Below, in pieces: positions 26,425 through 35,167 of a stretch of 64,000 nt of DNA. Numbering within the stretch: the stretch's first letter is position 1; each line of letters begins with the position of its first letter. The DNA is from Neoroseomonas eburnea (lineage in GTDB: Bacteria > Pseudomonadota > Alphaproteobacteria > Acetobacterales > Acetobacteraceae): NCBI RefSeq assembly GCF_018129005.1, contig NZ_JAAEDL010000023.1:1-64000 (forward strand). Reading direction: 5' to 3'. Under the pieces are notes generated by a model. That model was given only the letters and a program-made list of their open reading frames with translations. It did not search any database and was not told where the DNA came from. A program made the translations under genes and the position numbers.

Positions 26425-26538
26425 GCAGGGCGTCGGCAGTCTGGCGATAGCTACATCGGCCGTCGGCTCGATTTCGGCCGGCACGGCTTTCGCTTCGATC
26501 GGTGCATTGAGCGGAGTCGCGCTCGGCGTCACACTTCC

Positions 26539-27465
26539 ATGCCTGCCCGCCGAGCAGGAGCAACGCCGATCGCCAGCCGTCTTCCGTCCCTTCGCAGCCT
26601 GCGTGCCTTCGAGGCCGCCGGCCGTCACCTGAGCTTCACGGCGGCCGCCGAGGAACTCGGCGTCACGCCGGGCGCGATCAGTCACCAGATCCGCCAGCTC
26701 GAGGAGTTCCTCGGGGCGCGCCTCTTCGATCGCCAGCATCGCGAGGTGGTGCTGACGCCGCAGGGGCAGGCCTATCTGCGGTCGGTTGGCGAGGCCTTCC
26801 GACGTATCGAGGACGACACACGCGTGCTGTTTGCGGCCAACGATCTCGCGATGCTGCGGATCTACGCCTCGACCAATCTCGCCATGCGCTGGCTCGTGCC
26901 GCGATTGCCGCGCCTTGCCGCCCGGCATCCTTCGATCACGCTGGACCTAACGGCGGCAAGCGGCCCGCCACCGGCGCTCGAGCCGCGTTGCTTCGACCTT
27001 GCGATTACCCACGGACCAGCGCCGCTCACCAAGGCGAAGCCCGCGCGGCTGTTCGACGGCCGCCTCGTGCCGGTGTGCAGTCCGCGCTACCTCGCGGGCC
27101 GCCCACCCATCACGCGGCCGTCCCAGCTCGACCCGGACAGTCTCATTCATGCCCGCAAGCGGAAGGGTGATTGGCGCAAGTGGCTGCGTCTTGCGAAGGC
27201 GGAGTCGATCGATGCCGGCCGCGGCATCAAGTTCGACGACATGAACCTCGCCTACCTCGCGACTGTCGCCGGCATGGGGGTGATGCTGTTCTTCGCGAAC
27301 CTGATCGCCGACGACCTGCGTGACGGCAGGCTGGTCATGCTGTTCGACCAGGCTCTGACCGAGGAGCCCGATTGGCTCGTCTATGCGACACCGGCGCGCG
27401 AGCGGAGCGCCGCGGCGCTGCTGCTTCGTGACTGGCTGCTGGCCGAGGCCCAGCGTGACCGCTGA
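26539..27465 (+). CDS. LysR-family transcriptional regulator (GcvA-like)
   Basis: A 308-residue LysR protein. The DNA-binding helix reads SLRSLRAFEAAGRHLSFTAA then AEELGVTPGAISHQIRQLE, a near-canonical GcvA sequence. The sensor domain starts near residue 100 (LRIYASTNLAMRWLVPRLPR). The first Met used may be a little early, because the conserved part begins near residue 14. It sits downstream of the hydantoinase pair and converges on the 27,481 receptor. Its target is not obvious; it could regulate either flank. Confidence 0.9.
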   Translation: MPARRAGATPIASRLPSLRSLRAFEAAGRHLSFTAAAEELGVTPGAISHQIRQLEEFLGARLFDRQHREVVLTPQGQAYLRSVGEAFRRIEDDTRVLFAANDLAMLRIYASTNLAMRWLVPRLPRLAARHPSITLDLTAASGPPPALEPRCFDLAITHGPAPLTKAKPARLFDGRLVPVCSPRYLAGRPPITRPSQLDPDSLIHARKRKGDWRKWLRLAKAESIDAGRGIKFDDMNLAYLATVAGMGVMLFFANLIADDLRDGRLVMLFDQALTEEPDWLVYATPARERSAAALLLRDWLLAEAQRDR

Positions 27466-27480
27466 GCCCCGGCGCGGGCC

Positions 27481-29067
27481 TCAGCGGCGCGACATGTTCC
27501 AGAAGATGGGGATCGGGAACTCGATCACGTTCTGCAGTTCGGAACGGTAGGCAGCAGGCGCCGAGAACTGCCCGCCGAGAATGTAGTTGACGTTGTCGTG
27601 GAAGGCCGCCTGCAGCTCATCGGCCAGGCGCGTGCGTTCCTCCGCCGTCCGCGCAGATGCGAGCCGCCGCAGCAGCTCGGTCTGGCGCGGGTCGCAGTAC
27701 CAGCCCGAATAGTGGGTGGCGCAATTGTAGGCGACGCCCGGATTCGCCAGTGGATTCACCAGGTCGATGCCGTTCCAGATGATGTTGACCATGCTCCAGC
27801 CGCCTGCGCTCACAGGGTCGCGCTTGAGGCGCCGCTGCGCGACAGTGGCGTAGTCGGAGGTTGCGAGCTGCACGTTGAAGCCGGCGCGCCGCATCTGGTC
27901 GGCGATGACGACACCCATCGGATTGAGCAGCGCCGAGCTCTCGGAATGCAGGAACACCAGCGGCTCGTTGTTGTAGCCGGCCTCCCGCAGCAGGGTGCGC
28001 GCTCGCTCGATGCCGGCGTTGCGGAACACGTCGGCGCCCGCGTTGGATTGGGTCGCGGTGTCGCACATGAAGAGCGAGCGGCATTCGCTCAGATACATCC
28101 CGGCCGGCAGGCCGATGGAGGCCATCACCTCTTCCTGGTTCAGCGCGAGCTGGGCGGCGCGGCGGATCGCCGGGTTGTCGAAGGGTGGCTGGGCGTGGTT
28201 GAGGCTGACGATCGCCATGATCTGCCCGGCACCGCGCGGCTGTGCGATGGTGATGTTGCGGTTGCGCCGCATCGGCTCGATGTAGTCGGCCGCGATGATC
28301 TCGAGGTAGTCGACCTCGTTCGCCTGCAGTGCGGCGACGCGCGTGGCCTGGTCGGGCAGGGAAATCAGGTCGACGCGGTCGAAATGTACGACCTTCCCGC
28401 CCGCGAGGCCGGAGGCCGGTTCCGTCCGTGGACGGTAGCGCGGGTTGCGGCGGAAGGTCGCGCGCTCGCCGGGCCGCCAGCCGGCGCGGTCGAACAGGAA
28501 GGGACCCGAGCCGACCACCTCCGGCACCGCGGTGTTGGCCGGAAGATTGGCGAGGCGCGCCGGCATCATCACGGGAATGACGTTGCCCGGCTTGCCCAGC
28601 GCCTCGATGACGAAGGCGTAGGGCTCGCGCAGCTTCAGTTCGAAGGTGCGGGCATCGACGACCCGCAGCCCCTCGGCGATGCGCATGATCTGCACGCCCA
28701 GCGCCTCCCGCTGCGCCCAGCGGCGGATCGAGGCCACCGCGTCCTCGGACGTCACCGGCGTGCCGTCGCTCCATTCCAGCCCCTCGCGGAGACGGAAGCT
28801 GTAGGTCAGGCGATCGTCGCTGACCGTGTAGGTCTCGACCATCTGGGGCTGGTAGTTCCCTTCGCCGTCGATGGCGAAGAGCATGTCGTAGACAAGGTAG
28901 GAGAAGACGCGCGTCGCGTTGATCGTGGTGACGATCGGGTCGAGCACCTGCAGTTCGGTGTTCAGCGACACGCGCAGCGTCCGCTCCTGCGCGGTCGCCC
29001 CGCCCAGGGCGGCGCACAGGGCGATCGGTGCCAGCGCCAGGGCGCGAGCCATCCGGCGGAAATTCAT
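27481..29067 (-). CDS. ABC transporter substrate-binding protein, peptide/nickel family (SBP_bac_5)
   Basis: A 528-residue periplasmic receptor. The chosen ATG follows a GGAGAG site and starts a Sec-type leader (MARALALAPIALCAALGGATAQ within the first 27 residues). Family marks are LQVLDPIVTTINATRVFSYL, LREGLEWSDGTPVTSEDAV and EVVGSGPFLFDR. It is similar in layout to the 16,574 protein (both have the GxNxP-rich middle and an FWNM/MWNV C-terminus). No permease or ATPase genes are adjacent. It is the last gene of a minus-strand set with the 2OG oxygenase and amidohydrolase, so it likely delivers their substrate or a precursor. Confidence 0.92.
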   Translation of the reverse strand: MNFRRMARALALAPIALCAALGGATAQERTLRVSLNTELQVLDPIVTTINATRVFSYLVYDMLFAIDGEGNYQPQMVETYTVSDDRLTYSFRLREGLEWSDGTPVTSEDAVASIRRWAQREALGVQIMRIAEGLRVVDARTFELKLREPYAFVIEALGKPGNVIPVMMPARLANLPANTAVPEVVGSGPFLFDRAGWRPGERATFRRNPRYRPRTEPASGLAGGKVVHFDRVDLISLPDQATRVAALQANEVDYLEIIAADYIEPMRRNRNITIAQPRGAGQIMAIVSLNHAQPPFDNPAIRRAAQLALNQEEVMASIGLPAGMYLSECRSLFMCDTATQSNAGADVFRNAGIERARTLLREAGYNNEPLVFLHSESSALLNPMGVVIADQMRRAGFNVQLATSDYATVAQRRLKRDPVSAGGWSMVNIIWNGIDLVNPLANPGVAYNCATHYSGWYCDPRQTELLRRLASARTAEERTRLADELQAAFHDNVNYILGGQFSAPAAYRSELQNVIEFPIPIFWNMSRR

Positions 29068-29159
29068 CAGAAGCCTCTCCATCGAACGCGGTCTTGTCCC
29101 GAAGACCGTGTGTGGCGCGCGTTGTTGGGCGCCGTGGCGCCGATCGATCCGGTCCGCCG

Positions 29160-30141
29160 CTACTCGGCCGCGGCAGCCGGCGCTGACTTGCGGAGGTGAT
29201 CGTAGTTCCTGCCGCGGAACCACGCCATATACTCCGCGGTGGTCATCGCCGGGAAGCGAGGCTCCTCGCCCTCGACCCGGCAGGTCCGCAGGCATTCGAT
29301 CAGCGTCTCCTGGCTTGGATGGAAGAAGTACGGGATGGCGTAGCGCGAGCCGCCGGAGACGTTGAAGGCGCGATGGGGCGTGGAGAGGAAGCGCCCGTTG
29401 GTCCAGCGATGCAGGATGTCGCCGGTGTTGACGATGAAGGTGCCATCGATCACCGGCGCGTCGATCCAGACGCCGTCCTGGCGGCGGATCTGCAGCCCGG
29501 CGACCTTGTTCTGCGCGAGCAGCGTGATGAAGGTCGAATCCGTGTGCGGCGCGATGCCGAACTGGTTCTCGGCATAGGCCGGGACCGGCGGGTAGTGGCT
29601 GAGACGCAGCGAGCTGAAGGGACGCTCGCACTTGGCGTCGAAATACTCCGCCGGCAGGTCGAGCGCGCGGGCGTAGAGCGGCAGCATGCGGATGGCGAGG
29701 GCTTCGAGCGCCTCGTAGTAGGCGAGGGTGGTCTCCTTGAAGCCGGGCACGTCGGGCCAGCGGTTCGTCACGCCGGCCTCGCCCTCGCGCTTCACGAAGA
29801 AGGCTTCGTTCTCGTTCGGCTTGTTGTTGGCATTGAGCGTCGAAGTGCGCGTGGTGCTGCCGCGCATGGGCAGATAGCCCTGCATGGCGTTGTCCACCTT
29901 CAGCTCCATCTTCTTCTCGATGGGCTGGGCGTGGAAGGCGGCGGCGGCAGCGAGGGTGCGGTCCATCAGCGCCTGCGAGACGCCGTGGTTGCTGATGTAG
30001 AGGAAGCCGACCGTTTCGCAGATCTCGCGGAGCTGCGCGGAGCTGCGCGGCGGTGCGCTCCAGCGCGCCCTCTTCGCCGGCGAAATAGGGGCCGAGATCG
30101 ACGACGGGGATCTCGGTGGTTGGGACGTCCTGCGCGCTCAT
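29160..30141 (-). pseudogene. 2OG-Fe(II) oxygenase (isopenicillin N synthase-like), broken by a 10-bp tandem duplication
   Basis: The 5' part encodes MSAQDVPTTEIPVVDLGPYF, a typical N-terminus of the IPNS-like dioxygenase family, with a GAGGA ribosome site. After Leu34-Arg35 the frame is lost. The 3' part (268 codons from Met56) carries the catalytic core: His and Asp of APHTDST (His196, Asp198 in the restored protein), distal His253 in STPHRAF and 2-oxoglutarate-binding Arg263 in SGGSRYAIPYFF. The cause is visible: AGCTGCGCGG occurs twice in tandem at 30,031-30,050. Deleting one copy restores an uninterrupted 323-residue protein through REICETVGFLYISNHGVSQ. It may be a true null allele, a slippage-reversible switch or an assembly error. 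Confidence 0.88.
30031..30050. repeat. 10-bp tandem duplication AGCTGCGCGG x2
   Basis: Two exact adjacent copies of AGCTGCGCGG within the oxygenase coding region. One copy gives the conserved reading frame; two copies shift it by one. With both present, the frame from the oxygenase ATG stays open for 887 codons and runs into the downstream binding-protein gene. Confidence 0.95.
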
Positions 30142-30307
30142 GAAAATTCCTCGGCCGGGCGCTGGGACCCCTTGTCCCCGCTGCGAAGGCGGGATGCTTC
30201 CGGCGGTGGCCGGAAGGGTCAAACCAAAAGAACTCAGTCCTGCATGAGGGAAATTCACACGGACCGCGGCGGTGGCCGGGCGCGACCCGGCCGGCCGCGG
30301 CCCGCCG

Positions 30308-31690
30308 CTATCCCGCGAAGGCGGCCTGCGCCTCGGGCAGCGCCCAGATCTTGCCGATCGCGGCAGCCCCGGCCGCCGTGATGGCCGCCTCGTCCGCGAA
30401 CAGGTGGCGCCCGCCCTCCACCAGCAGGCGTCCGTCCACCATCACCACGTCGACATCGGCCCGGTTGGCCAGCCAGACGAGCGCGCGCCGCGGCTCGAAC
30501 AGCGGCTGCAGATGCGGGTGGCCGATGTCGATCGCCGTGATGTCGGCCGCCGCACCGGGGCGCAGTGTGCCGAGGTCGTCGCGGCCGATCGCGGCGGCGG
30601 CGTCGCGCGTCACGGCATCGATCAGTTCCGGCGCCGTGGCCACCGTGGCGCTGGCTGCCGTCGTCTTGGAAATGATGGCCGCGGCCTGCAGCTCGCCGAG
30701 CAGGTCGAGGTTGTAACCATCGGTGCCGATCACCGTGCGCAGCCCATGGGCGCGGAAATGCGCGAAGCTTGCGACGGTGCCGGCGCGCGCGAAGACGCGC
30801 GGGCAGTTGAGCACGGTCGCGCCGCGCCGGGCCATCAGCGCCAGGTCGTCGCCGGAGCAGTCCACGCAATGCGCCGCCAACAGATCCGGCCCGAGCACGC
30901 CGAGCCAATCGAGATACTCGGCCGGCGTGCGGCCGTGGCGCGCGCGGATGGTCGCGACCTCGCCGGGGCTCTGCGCGACATGGATGGTGTTGGGCACGCC
31001 GAGCTCCCGTGCGCGGGCGGTTGCCGTGCGCAGCAGGTCGGGGCCGCAGGTGTCGGTCGCGTGCGGGCTCATCGCCAGCCGGATACGCCCGTGGTCGCGG
31101 CCCTCCCAGGTCGCGTGGAGGTCGTTCCAGGCGGCGAGGTCGGCCGCACCATCGTCGCCGGCATAGCGTACCACGCCATCCGCGCCGGCCTGCGCATCGG
31201 CCGTCGAGAACAGGTAGGGCGCGCCGTAGAAGCGGAGGCCCATCTCCTCCGCGGCGGCGAACATCTCCGGCAGGCCGTTGCGGAAGGGCTCCATCACCGT
31301 GGCGTTGCCGCCCTTCAGCAATTGCAGGACGCCGAGTCGCGCCACGGCCATGCGTTCCTCGGGCGTGTAGAGGTCGAGGCCGCGCCGGCTGAGCGGCATC
31401 AGCACGGTGTAGACGATGCTCTTGTTGTTCTTCCGGCCGGCGCCGTCCTCCGTATGGGTGCGCGCCAGCATCTCGCTGAAGCAGTGATTGTGCAGGTTGA
31501 TCAGCCCCGGCAGCAGGAAGCGCCCCGGCCGGTCGAGCACGAGGGCGGCCTCGGGGCGCGTTGGGGTGATGGCGGCGATGCGTCGGCCCTCGATCAGGAC
31601 CCAGTGGTCGCGCAGCACAGCTTGCGCGCCCTCGGCCTCGGTCAGCACGTAGGAGCCGAAGATGGCCGTGGTCCGGGGTTCTGGCAGCAT
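30308..31690 (-). CDS. Amidohydrolase, TRZ/ATZ (cytosine/guanine-deaminase-like) family
   Basis: Metal-dependent hydrolase of 460 residues. Metal ligands are His67 and His69 (INLHNHCFSE), His237 (TIHVAQSPGE), His274 (AAHCVDCSG) and Asp324 (VIGTDGYNLD), the layout of mononuclear subtype III deaminases/chlorohydrolases. A composite beta-sandwich at both ends (PGRFLLPGLINLHNH; PGAAADITAIDI; VMVDGRLLVEGG) is complete. An AGGAG site precedes the ATG. Substrates of such enzymes are aminopurines, pyrimidines, triazines or related guanidines. It leads a minus-strand series with the oxygenase and the binding protein, suggesting catabolism of an N-heterocycle or amidine. Confidence 0.92.
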   Translation of the reverse strand: MLPEPRTTAIFGSYVLTEAEGAQAVLRDHWVLIEGRRIAAITPTRPEAALVLDRPGRFLLPGLINLHNHCFSEMLARTHTEDGAGRKNNKSIVYTVLMPLSRRGLDLYTPEERMAVARLGVLQLLKGGNATVMEPFRNGLPEMFAAAEEMGLRFYGAPYLFSTADAQAGADGVVRYAGDDGAADLAAWNDLHATWEGRDHGRIRLAMSPHATDTCGPDLLRTATARARELGVPNTIHVAQSPGEVATIRARHGRTPAEYLDWLGVLGPDLLAAHCVDCSGDDLALMARRGATVLNCPRVFARAGTVASFAHFRAHGLRTVIGTDGYNLDLLGELQAAAIISKTTAASATVATAPELIDAVTRDAAAAIGRDDLGTLRPGAAADITAIDIGHPHLQPLFEPRRALVWLANRADVDVVMVDGRLLVEGGRHLFADEAAITAAGAAAIGKIWALPEAQAAFAG

Positions 31691-32088
31691 GTCTCGCTCC
31701 TGCGGCCTGGTCGGCGGCGTCGATGGTGATGGCGGTCGGCGCCGGGCGTGCATGGCCGTGGCGGTGGAGGATCTCGCCACAGGCCCCCGGCGATCGGCCT
31801 GGTGAGCGCGCCGGCGACGGCACCGTGCCGCGTCGTCGCCGGCGGCGGCGAAGGTGCCCGGTTTCCGCCGTGGGCGGAAGGTGACGCACGTCGCGCCGTT
31901 CACGCAGCCAGCGGCGGCGCCTTCGCCAAGCCGCCCATCGTCACCGATGCCGTTAGGAACGGCCCGCGCACCTGCCAGGCGATCCGGCCGCCGAGCAGGA
32001 ACGATGCCAATGACTGGCCTTTCGAATGGGCGAGCCCGAGCATCGCCGGCATCCCGGAGTGCCGGCCACCATCCGCCGGCGCCCGCGG
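31691..32088. other. 398-base intergenic gap upstream of the amidohydrolase
   Basis: No gene of a known family is visible. On the minus strand 31,900-32,043 could encode 47 residues starting MLGLAHSKGQSLASFLLGG and ending TMGGLAKAPPLAA; the composition is less arginine-rich than the shadows around it, but I cannot assign it. It may be a gene remnant or chance. The promoter of the amidohydrolase set should lie near its right-hand start. Confidence 0.3.
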
Positions 32089-34470
32089 TCACACGGGAAG
32101 CGGCGCCCCCGGCGCGCCCACCTGCGCCGCGCGCAGGATGGCCGCGGTGTCCAGCCCGTAGGTGTCGTAGAGCTCGGCGATGCTGCCGCTCTGGCCGAAG
32201 GCGTCGACGCCGAGCGCCTTGACGCGATGCCCCTCGACCGAGCCGAGCCAGCCGAGGCCCGCCGGATGGGCGTCGGTCACCGTGACCAGGCAGCAATGGC
32301 GCGGCAGGGGGCGCAGCAGACGCTCGACATGGCTCGGCGCGGTGGCGTCGCCAGCCATCCGGGCCGCCTCGGCCGCCCGCCAGCCGGCGAAGAGCCGGTC
32401 GGGGGAGGTGACGGCCAGCACCCCGACATCGCGGCGATGCTCGCCCAGCAGGCCGGCGGCGGCGATCGCCTCGGGCGCCACGGCGCCGGCGTAGGCGATG
32501 GCGACCTCGCAGTTCGGCCCGGGTGGGCGCAGCCAGTAACCGCCGGCGACGATGTCCTCGGCCAGGGCGGGGGTCATGGCCCGGCGTGGCTGCTCGATGC
32601 TGCGCGTGGACAGGCGCAGGTAGACCGAGCCGCCCTCGCTGCCGTCCCGCTGCACATGGTCGAGCGACCAGCGCAGGATGACGCCGAGCTCGTCCACGAA
32701 GGCGGGTTCGAAGGAGGAGAGGCCCGGCTGCGCCATGCCGATCAGCGGCGTGCCGATCGACTGGTGCGCGCCGCCTTCCGGCGCCAGCGTGATGCCCGAG
32801 GGCGTCGCCGCCAGGATGAAGCGCGCATCCTGGTAGCAGGCGTAGTTCATCGCATCGAGGCCGCGCGCGATGAACGGGTCGTAGAGCGTGCCGACCGGGA
32901 TCAGCCGCTCGCCGAACAGGCTGTGCGAGAGGCCGAAGGCCGAGAGCATCAGGAACAGGTTCATCTCCGCGATGCCGAGCTCCATGTGCTGGCCGCGCGG
33001 CCCGGCGTCCCAGCGATAGGCCGAGGGGATCTTGGTCTCGCGGAAGAGGTCCTGCCGCACCTCGCGCGCGAAGAGGCCGCGCCGCCCCACCCAGGCGCCG
33101 AGATTGGTGGAGACGGTGACGTCGGGCGAGGTGGTGACGATGCGCTCGGCGATCGGTGCCTCGCTGCGCGCCAGCGCATGCATCAACTGCCCGAAGCCGG
33201 CCTGGGTGGAGGCCTGGGTCTGCGTCTCGATCGCCAGCGTTTCCGGCACCGGCAGGGCGGGCGCGGTGGTGCGGCGCGGGCCGCGGGCGTTGAACGGCAC
33301 GCCGGCGAGGAAGGCGCGCAACCCTGACTCGCTGACGCCGAGCCCCTCGGCGATGTCCCATTCATGCCCCGGCCGGATGTCCATGCCGGCGCGCCATTGC
33401 TCCATCTGCGCCGGGTTCATCAGCCCGGCGTGGTTGTCCTTGTGGCCGGCGAGCGGCAGGCCGAAACCCTTGATGGTGTAGGCGAGGAAGCAGACCGGCC
33501 GGTCATGGCCGATGCTGCGGAAGGCATCGAGCAGCAGCCCGAGGTCATGGCCCCCGAGATTGGTCATCAACCGTGCCAGCTCGTCGTCGCTGCGCCGCGC
33601 GATCAGCGCGCTGACCTCGCCCTGGTCGCCAAGGTCGTCGAGCAGCCGCGCGCGCCAGGCCGCGCCGCCGCGGAACACCAGCGCGGAATAGAGCTGGTTG
33701 GGGCAGGCATCGATCCAGTCGCGCAGGCGCTCACCGCCCGGCTCCGCGAAGGCGGCCTGCAGCAGGCGGCCGTATTTCAGCTCCACCACCTCCCAGCCCA
33801 TGGTGGCGAAGGCGCCCATGATCTTGTCGTTGACGCCTTCGCCGATCACCGCGTCGAGGCTCTGGCGGTTGTAGTCGACCACCCACCAGGTGTTGCGCAG
33901 GCCGTGGCGGGAGCCTTCGAGCAGGGCCTCGTAGATGTTGCCCTCATCCATCTCGGCATCGCCGACCAGCGCGACCATGCGGCCTTCCGGCTGGCCGCTG
34001 CCCCAGCCATGCAGGTGCACATAGTCCTGCACCATGCTGGCGAAGATCGTCTGCGCGGCACCGAGGCCGACGGAGCCGGTGGAGAAATCCACGTCGGCCA
34101 CATCCTTGGTCCGGGACGGGTAGGATTGCGCACCGCCGAGGGCACGGAAGGCCTCCATCTTCACGCGCGTCTGGTTGCCGAGCAGGTACTGGATGGCGTG
34201 GAACACCGGCGAGGCATGCGGCTTCACCGCCACACGGTCCTGCGGCCGCAGGATGGCGAAGTAGAGCGCCGTCATGATGGTGGCGATGGAGGCGGAGGAG
34301 GCCTGGTGCCCGCCGACCTTCAGCCCGTCCGGCGAGGGACGGAGGTGGTTGGCGTGATGGATCATCCAGGCCGACAGCCAGAGCACCTTGCGCTCGATCT
34401 CCGCGAGCATCCGCGCCTCATCGGGCTGCGGGCGGGCGGGCGAGGTGTCGAGGCTGAGCTGGTCGAGCAT
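32089..34470 (-). CDS. Homodimeric-type pyruvate dehydrogenase E1-like thiamine enzyme (AceE family)
   Basis: A 793-residue transketolase-fold protein, slightly shorter than E. coli AceE (887). It shows HHANHLRPSPDGLKVGGHQA, PHASPVFHAIQYLLGNQ and the thiamine/Mg motif GDAEMDEGNIYEAL at 170-183 with Asn201 in DYNRQSLD, close to the AceE form. The activating Glu is in MELGIAEMNLFL; ALGVDAFGQSGS near the end is also typical. It would decarboxylate a 2-oxo acid and pass the acyl group to an E2 lipoyl protein. No E2 or E3 gene is in the window, so its partner and substrate are unclear. A divergent Lrp-family gene lies 133 bases away. Confidence 0.88.
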   Translation of the reverse strand: MLDQLSLDTSPARPQPDEARMLAEIERKVLWLSAWMIHHANHLRPSPDGLKVGGHQASSASIATIMTALYFAILRPQDRVAVKPHASPVFHAIQYLLGNQTRVKMEAFRALGGAQSYPSRTKDVADVDFSTGSVGLGAAQTIFASMVQDYVHLHGWGSGQPEGRMVALVGDAEMDEGNIYEALLEGSRHGLRNTWWVVDYNRQSLDAVIGEGVNDKIMGAFATMGWEVVELKYGRLLQAAFAEPGGERLRDWIDACPNQLYSALVFRGGAAWRARLLDDLGDQGEVSALIARRSDDELARLMTNLGGHDLGLLLDAFRSIGHDRPVCFLAYTIKGFGLPLAGHKDNHAGLMNPAQMEQWRAGMDIRPGHEWDIAEGLGVSESGLRAFLAGVPFNARGPRRTTAPALPVPETLAIETQTQASTQAGFGQLMHALARSEAPIAERIVTTSPDVTVSTNLGAWVGRRGLFAREVRQDLFRETKIPSAYRWDAGPRGQHMELGIAEMNLFLMLSAFGLSHSLFGERLIPVGTLYDPFIARGLDAMNYACYQDARFILAATPSGITLAPEGGAHQSIGTPLIGMAQPGLSSFEPAFVDELGVILRWSLDHVQRDGSEGGSVYLRLSTRSIEQPRRAMTPALAEDIVAGGYWLRPPGPNCEVAIAYAGAVAPEAIAAAGLLGEHRRDVGVLAVTSPDRLFAGWRAAEAARMAGDATAPSHVERLLRPLPRHCCLVTVTDAHPAGLGWLGSVEGHRVKALGVDAFGQSGSIAELYDTYGLDTAAILRAAQVGAPGAPLPV

Positions 34471-34545
34471 GGCGCGGATCCCCTGCCGCGGGACTGTCCG
34501 TGCCCGCGTGAAGGCTGATCCTGAGGAAGCGCAGGCGGGAATGGC

Positions 34546-34581
34546 TTGCAAACTTGCCGGCCGCACGCGCAAATCTGGCAA
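34546..34581. promoter_or_regulatory. Candidate Lrp-type operator between the E1-like gene and the Lrp gene
   Basis: Four half-sites form a near-symmetrical dyad: TTGC, TTGC, then GCAA, GCAA (starting 34,546, 34,554, 34,569 and 34,578), centred near 34,563. It lies in the divergent intergenic region, 23 bases before the regulator's ATG, in an AT-richer patch. Assignment to the adjacent Lrp protein is inference. Confidence 0.35.
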
Positions 34582-34603
34582 ATTCAGCCGGAACTTGCGT
34601 CAT

Positions 34604-35149
34604 ATGCGGAAAACACTCGCGAACGAGCTGCTTGACCCCTTGAGCGTCCGCATCATCGAGCAGATGCAGGAGGACAGCGACATCGGCCTCGCCGAACTGG
34701 CCGAGGCGACCGGCACCACGCCGTCCTCCTGCTGGCGCCGCCTGGACGAGCTGCGCAGCCGCGGGGTGATCCGGCGCTCCGTCGCCGTGGTCGATCCGGC
34801 GGCGATCGGTCTTGCGGTCAATGTCTTCGTGCAGGTGACGCTCGAGAAGCAGAACGAGGCGGCGCTGCGCGTCTTCCAGACACGGATCGCGCGGCGGCCG
34901 GAAGTGATGGAGTGCTACCTGATGAGCGGCGACTCCGACTATCTGCTGCGCGTCGTGGTCGAGGACCTGGCGAAGTACCATCGCTTCGTCGTCGATCATC
35001 TGACGACGATTCCCGGCGTCGCGAACCTGCGCTCCAGCTTCGCGCTGGAGCAGGTGAAGTATACGACCGCGCTGCCGACCGGCCATCTGCACCAATCGGC
35101 GCCGGAGAAGCCGCCGGCCCGCAAGCGGCGTGCGGTCGGGCGCGGCTGA
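34604..35149 (+). CDS. Lrp/AsnC-family transcriptional regulator
   Basis: A 181-residue regulator. The N-terminal helix-turn-helix covers about residues 13-62 (LSVRIIEQMQEDSDIGLAEL, SSCWRRLDELRSRGVI); the RAM ligand-binding domain follows (VNVFVQVTLEKQ, EVMECYLMSGDSDYLLRVVV). The basic tail PPARKRRAVGRG is an extra. It is divergent from the AceE-like gene and probably controls it in response to an amino acid or 2-oxo acid. The ATG is chosen because it starts the conserved helix region; the frame is open upstream but lies over the divergent promoter. Confidence 0.93.
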   Translation: MRKTLANELLDPLSVRIIEQMQEDSDIGLAELAEATGTTPSSCWRRLDELRSRGVIRRSVAVVDPAAIGLAVNVFVQVTLEKQNEAALRVFQTRIARRPEVMECYLMSGDSDYLLRVVVEDLAKYHRFVVDHLTTIPGVANLRSSFALEQVKYTTALPTGHLHQSAPEKPPARKRRAVGRG

Positions 35150-35167
35150 CGGGCCGGCAGGCCGCCC

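Noticed and set aside
30308-33361. A 1,017-codon frame joining the amidohydrolase to sequence over the E1-like gene
   Set aside because: Only the last 460 codons are protein-like; the rest is out of frame with the E1 gene and arginine-rich. A good ribosome site marks the true start.
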